Assembly: GCA_016793445.1 (NCBI GenBank) | Contig: JAEUME010000018.1 | Location: 310,001 to 374,000 of the forward strand | Reading direction: 5' to 3' | DNA length: 64,000 nucleotides | From: Hyphomicrobium sp. | Lineage (GTDB): Bacteria; Pseudomonadota; Alphaproteobacteria; Rhizobiales; Hyphomicrobiaceae | Shown: one piece after another, positions 58,716-64,000 of the stretch | How positions within the stretch are numbered: position 1 is the stretch's first letter | How the letters are laid out: the number at the start of each line of letters is the position of its first letter | Program-made: the position numbers and the translations under genes | The notes under the pieces: generated by a model | Seen by the model: only the letters and a program-made list of their open reading frames with translations | Databases searched by the model: none | Told to the model about the DNA's origin: nothing

Positions 58716-60353
58716 TCAGCCGACGACCCGATATCGCCTCCATCGCTTGTCGCCCCGGAAACTGACCACGCCGTCATCAACGAGGGCGTCCAGCGCGCGC
58801 TTGATTTGCTTGGCGTTGATCTCGGTGCCGACGCGCCGGTTGACGTCTCCAGCTGATGACTCGGGATACCTCCGCAGGTCCTCCTCGACGAGGGCCTTGA
58901 GGCGGTGCGGTTCGATCCGTCCCAAGGTCGTCGCAACCGGTGTTTCAAGATTGCGCATGACTTCGTGAGCCACGAAATAGCGTGTCGCCTTCGTTCGGCC
59001 GGCGCTCTTGACCAATCCGAGGTCCTGGAGTCGCCCAAGCCAAGGTCGCAGCTCGTCCACGTCCTCGAGCATCAAGGCTCCGACCAGTTGCTTCGCGGTG
59101 AGATGTTCGTGCTGAGCCAGCAAGCCGAGGCAGATCATCTCGCGCTGACGCAGCTGATATGTTTGGCTCGCCGTACCGAGCAGGTCGATTATCTCAGGCT
59201 TGAGGATGCGACGGCCAACGGTTACCTCGACGCGGTCCTGCGCTTCGCGCAGGCGCGGCACGTCGCGCCCCTGCCCCAGCAGAACTTCATACATGGTGTC
59301 GAACCCGGAACCTTCTCGGTCCATCAGCTTGAGATCGTGGAAGGCGCGCGCCAAACCTTCGTTGCGGCGAACCGTGACGTGGAGCACGGTGGCAGGTGTC
59401 ACGCCGATTGGGAGCGGGCCGGGGTTCAGAACTACGAGGCGGTCGGGGAAGGACTTGAGGAAAATATCGCCGCGTTGGGTATAGGGACGATGGACAAGAG
59501 CGTTCACCAGCAGCTCCCGGACGACGGTCTCGTCGTAGGCGGGGATCAGCTTCCGAAAGAGGCCGTCCTGAAGCTCGTAGGACTCTCGGAAGTCTGGAAC
59601 TTCGCTCCAGATCGCGTCGACCAATTCAATAGGGGACAGTTCAAAGTCGTCCCAGAGGAGCTTGTTGAGCTTGGAATCCTGGTCGTCGTACTTGATGAAC
59701 TGGACGACCGGCGCGGTCCCAAGCGCGGCGCGATCGTGACGACGTCCGATACACAGAATGCCAAGGTTGGTCAGGAGCTGACCGTCCGCGAATGCGTAGT
59801 GATCAAGAAGTTCGTCTTCGGTCTTTTCCTTAACCGAAGCCTTCACACGGTCGGAAGCCCGGATACGGGACACGAATGCTGAAAGCTTGGCGATATCGAC
59901 TTGAGTGCGTGCGATGTTTGCCGAGGTCAATGTTTCCCACGATACGGTAGCGCGGTCGTTCAGAAGTCGCAGAATGTCGTCTCCGACGATCGGCCGGTTT
60001 CGGTCTCCTTCACGTAGGTAGTATTTGCCGCCGCTCGTGGAGGGCACCGAGTTCGATCTCGGCACGTGCACCTCGACGAAGGCGCCTCCGTTGTCTGCTT
60101 CGCGGATCACCGCATCGACGGTAACGTTGACAGTAAGCTGACCGATCCGTTGCGCGATCGTGGAGGGCAAATCCGACGGTATCACTTGGCCTTTTGGGGG
60201 CGTATCCGCTCCATCTTCGATCCCGACCCGCAATAGCCCGCCATGCGCGGTGGCGAACGCAACGCAGCTTTCCGCCAGGCCATGCCAGTCAGCGCTGGCG
60301 CCGGTCACCTTGCGCAGAGATTTCTTCTCAAAATGTTGGGTCTCGCCGGTCAT
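58716..60353 (-). CDS. AlbA_2 (Schlafen-like) and HATPase protein
   Basis: 545 residues. The N-terminal AlbA_2 domain (about 8-120) has FEKKSLRKVTGASADWHGLA and FATAHGGLLRVGIEDG. A HATPase_c_4-type, RecG-like C-terminal region (about 265-355) has RELLVNALVHRPYTQRGDIF and FPDRLVVLNPGPLPIGVTP. Winged-helix regions follow. Such proteins are usually called ATP-binding or transcriptional regulators and often occur near defence genes. It lies between the protease and the NTPase on the same strand (gaps of 101 and 78 bp). Confidence 0.9.
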   Translation of the reverse strand: MTGETQHFEKKSLRKVTGASADWHGLAESCVAFATAHGGLLRVGIEDGADTPPKGQVIPSDLPSTIAQRIGQLTVNVTVDAVIREADNGGAFVEVHVPRSNSVPSTSGGKYYLREGDRNRPIVGDDILRLLNDRATVSWETLTSANIARTQVDIAKLSAFVSRIRASDRVKASVKEKTEDELLDHYAFADGQLLTNLGILCIGRRHDRAALGTAPVVQFIKYDDQDSKLNKLLWDDFELSPIELVDAIWSEVPDFRESYELQDGLFRKLIPAYDETVVRELLVNALVHRPYTQRGDIFLKSFPDRLVVLNPGPLPIGVTPATVLHVTVRRNEGLARAFHDLKLMDREGSGFDTMYEVLLGQGRDVPRLREAQDRVEVTVGRRILKPEIIDLLGTASQTYQLRQREMICLGLLAQHEHLTAKQLVGALMLEDVDELRPWLGRLQDLGLVKSAGRTKATRYFVAHEVMRNLETPVATTLGRIEPHRLKALVEEDLRRYPESSAGDVNRRVGTEINAKQIKRALDALVDDGVVSFRGDKRWRRYRVVG

Positions 60354-60454
60354 GCCGCGAATTTACGGGAGCAAGTGAGTCGCAGCCAGAGCGGGCGTCC
60401 AAAGCTGCCCACGACATGGGCAAACGTCTGATTCCGGCGCGTTTTATTTCGCTT

Positions 60455-61246
60455 TCACTTGCCGATTGTGCCGTCGGCGCGGATGAAGTCCGCGCGCTTG
60501 GCGATGACGTTCTCGAACTCGGCGCTGGCCTCAGAGACGATCCCGCACAGGCGTGGATAGGTGAACCCGCCCGGCGTCTCGAACCAGCCCACCAGCGGAC
60601 CGCCGCTGATGCCGCCTAGAGCATGATTTGGAGGCAGGTCCGGAATCTTGCCGTCGCTCACGCCATGCTCGCGCTCGAGCAGCCAGGTGATCTGCTCGTC
60701 GGAGACGCGCCGGGCAATCCCGAGAATGGTACACAGACCCCAGTTCACTTCCTTCGGCGCAGTGATGATGCGGTCGGCGCCGGGATAACCGGCCAGCATT
60801 ATGCCCCGACCTTCTTCAGGCACCAACGGCGGCCAACCAGTCAATGGCGAGATGACCTTTCCCATGGCATCGATATGACGCCGCTCGAAGGCGATGGTCG
60901 CGAGGTCGAGCCGGCGATCGATGCCGATCACCTCAAGACGCTCGATGCGCGCGTCCATGATCTGGATGGTGACGTCGCAGACGGCCACCGCCTTCATGGC
61001 GCCGTCGACGACGTGCGCGGCCGTCACGCCAATGATCTTCTCACCCGTGTCGACAAAGGTAACCGTGCCGCTGGCGCAGATCTCCAGCGGGCCGGTCTTC
61101 GCGTTCCGATACCAGTAGATCGGTGCGCAGCAGGACTTGAGAATCTCGCGATAAGTGTCGCCGAGCGGTCCGACGATCAGTTGCTTGGCCCGCTCCGGTG
61201 ATAGCGGGTGACCTTCTGGTGGTTTCCATGATCCCGTCACTGTCAT
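60455..61246 (-). CDS. trypsin-like serine protease, cytoplasmic
   Basis: 263 residues, no signal peptide. The catalytic triad is visible: His78 in TAAHVV, Asp114 in RRLDLATIAF, and Ser214 in GGISGGPLVG. The scaffold is that of S1-type proteases. Intracellular trypsin-like proteases are found coupled to STAND NTPases in conflict systems, where they act as the effector or activator. First gene of the minus-strand block. Confidence 0.92.
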   Translation of the reverse strand: MTVTGSWKPPEGHPLSPERAKQLIVGPLGDTYREILKSCCAPIYWYRNAKTGPLEICASGTVTFVDTGEKIIGVTAAHVVDGAMKAVAVCDVTIQIMDARIERLEVIGIDRRLDLATIAFERRHIDAMGKVISPLTGWPPLVPEEGRGIMLAGYPGADRIITAPKEVNWGLCTILGIARRVSDEQITWLLEREHGVSDGKIPDLPPNHALGGISGGPLVGWFETPGGFTYPRLCGIVSEASAEFENVIAKRADFIRADGTIGK

Positions 61247-61393
61247 CCGACCCTTCGTTGCTCTGCGGCGCCCTGCCTGAGCAATATAGCCTCGTCGCCT
61301 GCTTTTCGGAGCCGCCCCTTCCCTTCAGGGGCGCGCAAGCGCGGGGCGGCGACGAAAGGCGGGTTATATCTGCGCGCCCATTCGCCGACATAT

Positions 61394-61795
61394 TTGAAGC
61401 TAGGTACGGAGAACTTAAACCAAGCTCTGGCGCTCGCGGAATTGTGGGCTCTCCTTGCTGCCGAGCGCCGACGCCAACAGAACTGGCCGCCCCAAGAGAT
61501 GCTCGAACCTCCCGGTCCACTTGCTTATCTCGTTCGCGATGACGACGAGGCCGATGAGATCGACAAGCTCGCCTTGCGCGGCGACGCAATCGAAATCCTT
61601 GACGCACTTTTGGCAAAGGTGCGTTTTCCGGCCTGTCCGGACTTGCGCAGGTTGCGTGCGCGAGCTGTGTCCGGTGACAAACTGCGCAACTACAGCACAG
61701 GCACACAAAGCTTTCTGTTCATGATGGGTTCGGCTGGTCTTGCCCTGTTGCGTTCTGGACGCGTTATCGACTACGTTGAACTCATGTATAACTGA
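61394..61795 (+). CDS. small hypothetical protein
   Basis: Up to 133 residues from a TTG, or 98 from an ATG at 61499; no good ribosome-binding site for either. The frame runs on the strand opposite to its neighbours. Composition is protein-like (DEADEIDKLALRGDAIEILD), soluble. No family known. It could be a chance frame. Confidence 0.4.
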   Translation: MKLGTENLNQALALAELWALLAAERRRQQNWPPQEMLEPPGPLAYLVRDDDEADEIDKLALRGDAIEILDALLAKVRFPACPDLRRLRARAVSGDKLRNYSTGTQSFLFMMGSAGLALLRSGRVIDYVELMYN

Positions 61796-62005
61796 TCCAC
61801 AGCGTAGCTTCGCAGCAGCTGCCCGACTGTCGCAAACAACGAACTGAGCGGGCAAACGAGGACCGATTGGGGCAGGGTCATCCTGTCAACGCCCTGGTGG
61901 CCGACCTGATTGAGCGCTAAACTTCCGCAAACTCGGCACTACGGTCATAGCTCACGTTCAACAACGCCGTCGGCATCGCGAAGTACGAGCGGTGGCCGCC
62001 GTGAC

Positions 62006-62695
62006 CTAAGATTGCACCATGCTCCTGATTGATTTCGCATTGTAAAGCTGGCCACGTTCATTCAAGTGGCCAGCCTTAGCCAGCCGCTGTGCGATCTGAC
62101 GAAAGCTCATGCGCTCCCCGGTCTTCGGGCTCGCCCGGCGTAGGCGCTTGGCCTCAGCCACGACTTCAGGTCTGGTCTCGGCATGGGACTTTCGGCCTTC
62201 GACCTTCCGGCCGTCCTTGCGCTTGCGGTCACGCGCCGCCTTCAACTTCTTGACCAGCCGCGTGCGCTCGAGTTGCGAGAACACGCCCATGATCTGCCGC
62301 ATGGCGATGCGGAACTCGTCATCGCTGTCCGTCAGGTCGTCGCCCGCAGCCGTCAGCACCCGGACGCCGAGGCCAACCAGGAGGGTGACGCCGGCTTCTT
62401 GCGTCATCAAATGGCGGGCAAAGCGGCTGGCGTCTTCAACGATCACGACCCGAACGTGATTGCCCACAATCCGGTCGAGCAGCGCCGCGAAGCCTGGCCG
62501 GCCCTCGATCGGATCCTTGCCGCTGACGGCGGCGTCATAGAACCAGTCGACGACGTCGAAGCCCGCGTGCTTAGCGAAGGCCTCGATGGCCTGGCGCTGG
62601 CGCTTTTCGCTGTCCCGATCGTTGCCGACGTTGGCCGCCGAGCTCGTCCGAAGGTAGGCCAGAGCTGGCACGCGGCTTTTGTTGGTTCTTGCCAC
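62006..62695 (-). CDS. serine recombinase (resolvase/invertase family)
   Basis: 229 residues. Catalytic Ser18 in YLRTSS, then RPGFAALLDRIVGNHVRVVI VEDASRFAR with the conserved Arg pair, and a C-terminal helix-turn-helix (SFRQIAQRLAKAGH). Small serine recombinases resolve or invert DNA in transposons, plasmids and phages. It points to mobility of the island, although it would not by itself explain a tRNA target. Confidence 0.93.
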   Translation of the reverse strand: MARTNKSRVPALAYLRTSSAANVGNDRDSEKRQRQAIEAFAKHAGFDVVDWFYDAAVSGKDPIEGRPGFAALLDRIVGNHVRVVIVEDASRFARHLMTQEAGVTLLVGLGVRVLTAAGDDLTDSDDEFRIAMRQIMGVFSQLERTRLVKKLKAARDRKRKDGRKVEGRKSHAETRPEVVAEAKRLRRASPKTGERMSFRQIAQRLAKAGHLNERGQLYNAKSIRSMVQS

Positions 62696-63124
62696 CGATT
62701 TTCCCCATGTAATTTGGGCTGAAGCCGATTATTCGTTACCATTTCCTGATAAAAAGTAACAACGAGGTGTCTGATTTCAATGGTCTAGGGTTGCGACCTG
62801 CCAAGTCGCGCACCGCGTCCGGGCCAGCAGCACGCGTCCACAATAGCGTGCAAATAGTTAGTGCCCTTTGGGCTCTCGGCGGGAACACTGATTAGATATT
62901 GAGGGGAGTATCGTGGGAGGGATAGTCCAGCATGATAGCTGCTCGCTCCAGCGAGGCTGTCACCGCGAATCGCTTCTGGCCCAGCCTCGAAGTACCCGAC
63001 GCTAGATAATCCACAACTGAAAACGGTTACGCCTCAAGTTCATTTGTGTCGATCTTATCGCGCGCGCTACCCTTCAAAACGGTTCGTAAACCCAAATGCC
63101 AACAGGCGAGGTGTGCCGATCGCG
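62696..63124. other. intergenic region left of the autotransporter-like gene
   Basis: About 430 bp. I see no gene with a start and ribosome-binding site. The part left of 62900 may hold the recombinase promoter. Confidence 0.4.
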
Positions 63125-64000
63125 ATGGACGGATCAATCGGTCGGATTATTCGAATGGTGCACTTCTACCGGATGCGGCGCTGGCGACTCGGGCGAAGTC
63201 GCGGAACAGCATTCGGCAGAAGTCGGACGTGGAAACCGTTTTTGACAGCGGCGGCGGTAATTTGGTTCGTGTCGCCAGCCTCGGCCATGACGCGCTGTCC
63301 GGATAAGTCTGTTACCTTCGGTTTACCCACTCTCAATGTGAACGCCGATGTTGCATCAGGGCGCTGCTTCGCAGGTCCTTTAACCCCACCTGACGCGATC
63401 GTTTTTGGTCTGAATCGTGATGCGGTTGACGGTGTTGCGTTTCATGCTCGCGATAACTCTATCGGACAACCAATTCGGCTCAGCTGTCCAGGCGGGCACA
63501 TCAAAACCGTTTCCTTCTCCCCTGTGAAAACAGTGTTTCTGAGCCCGGGCGAGTCGTGCGATTTCACTTTATCGGCCAAAATAAATGGCACGGCGGTGCA
63601 ACTAACTGGGCGCTTACGGCGTACGTTGCGTGGGCACGAAGCGACAAACGTTGTCGCGTCCGGCGGACGTTTCGGCCAATCAGCAGTGGAATTATCGACG
63701 ATCCGCACGATCCGCAATTTCATGCTCCGGAGAAGCGATCAGATCATGGCAAACGATCCAGATCTGAGCAAGCGAGTAGCCGACCGAGGAGGGAACGAGG
63801 TTGCAAGCTTCACGGGTCAAGGCGACCTAGGAAACAGCCAGTTAGAGTTCGCCACTTCGCTGCGCCAAATCGTGCTTTCGGACGGTTCGCTGAAAGCGGC
63901 ACGGAACGCCGACCTGAGCGCGAAGCTAGGAATCGGTCCGAGTAACATGCAAGATTTGTCGAAGGCGACGGCTTTCGACATTTGGGTTCAAGGTAAATGG
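63125..64000 (+). CDS. autotransporter-like exported protein, 3' truncated by the window
   Basis: Open without a stop from before 63125 to the edge (292 codons from the ATG at 63125). ATGs at 63155 and 63173 are alternative starts; none has a convincing ribosome-binding site. A basic N-region and hydrophobic stretch (WKPFLTAAAVIWFVSPASA) form a signal peptide ending about 63286. The exported part begins MTRCPDKSVTFGLPTLNV. Near the edge SAKLGIGPSNMQDLSKATAF DIWVQGKW is typical of the start of autotransporter barrel domains. The passenger is short, so the protein may be a small autotransporter or an outer-membrane beta-barrel protein. Confidence 0.75.
   Translation, partial: MDGSIGRIIRMVHFYRMRRWRLGRSRGTAFGRSRTWKPFLTAAAVIWFVSPASAMTRCPDKSVTFGLPTLNVNADVASGRCFAGPLTPPDAIVFGLNRDAVDGVAFHARDNSIGQPIRLSCPGGHIKTVSFSPVKTVFLSPGESCDFTLSAKINGTAVQLTGRLRRTLRGHEATNVVASGGRFGQSAVELSTIRTIRNFMLRRSDQIMANDPDLSKRVADRGGNEVASFTGQGDLGNSQLEFATSLRQIVLSDGSLKAARNADLSAKLGIGPSNMQDLSKATAFDIWVQGKW

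Noticed and set aside
63457..63470. Another CTATCGGACA in the autotransporter gene
   Set aside because: A ten-base match within coding DNA; chance is plausible and the spacing differs from the sites near the NTPase.
47724..64000. CRISPR array in the accessory region
   Set aside because: The only regular repeats are the 126-bp coding repeats; none has unique spacers.

Overview
The window looks like a high-GC alphaproteobacterial chromosome, most likely Hyphomicrobiales (Rhizobiales). The evidence is gene content and order (the mreB-mreC-mreD-mrdA-rodA block, an ilv cluster interrupted by a GST gene, leuA with a leucine-rich leader, MeaB, DUF6600-like and bactofilin proteins), many roughly 150-bp GTCATCCC...GGGATGAC palindromic repeats, and a rhizobial-type CGGAAAACCGG...TTTTCCG palindrome. 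The genus cannot be fixed from the sequence alone; Hyphomicrobiaceae is a reasonable guess.

Positions 1-47,650 are core chromosome. Three paralogous small secreted proteins (576-2191, minus strand) are followed by purL, a group of small envelope and stress genes (HdeD, bactofilin, lipoprotein FKBP, cupin), purB, a periplasmic binding protein, an amino-acid permease, a CDGSH protein, MeaB, a large DUF6600-like secreted protein, a LOG protein, a LysM protein and an Atm1-type ABC exporter. Next come an OprB-type porin with a C-terminal frameshift, miaA, the branched-chain amino-acid genes (ilvB/I, an unknown secreted protein, a GST, ilvH, then ilvC), a PQQ/sorbosone-type dehydrogenase, a bacterial pentameric ligand-gated ion channel, Nudix, PhzF and cytochrome b561 proteins. 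leuA follows a Leu-rich leader peptide whose stop codon lies inside a 9-bp stem. The rod-shape operon mreBCD-mrdA-rodA closes this part.

From 47,648 a tRNA-Lys(CUU) marks what looks like the left edge of an integrated island. It holds a Tat-type secreted protein, a ribbon-helix-helix protein with an operator-like repeat, a membrane/coiled-coil/HTH protein, a 1226-residue TPR-CHAT protein with twelve in-register 126-bp repeats, and a broken IS630 transposase. A minus-strand block follows: cytoplasmic trypsin-like protease, AlbA_2/HATPase protein, then a very large NACHT/STAND-like NTPase with alpha-helical repeats. Reading through one in-frame TGA at 55011-55013, the NTPase continues into a PD-(D/E)XK nuclease-like tail. 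This block is the best candidate for a little-described conflict or defence system. A serine recombinase lies beyond it.

At the right edge a long open frame (from about 63,125 to the end) encodes a signal peptide and a passenger leading into an autotransporter-like region; it is cut by the window.
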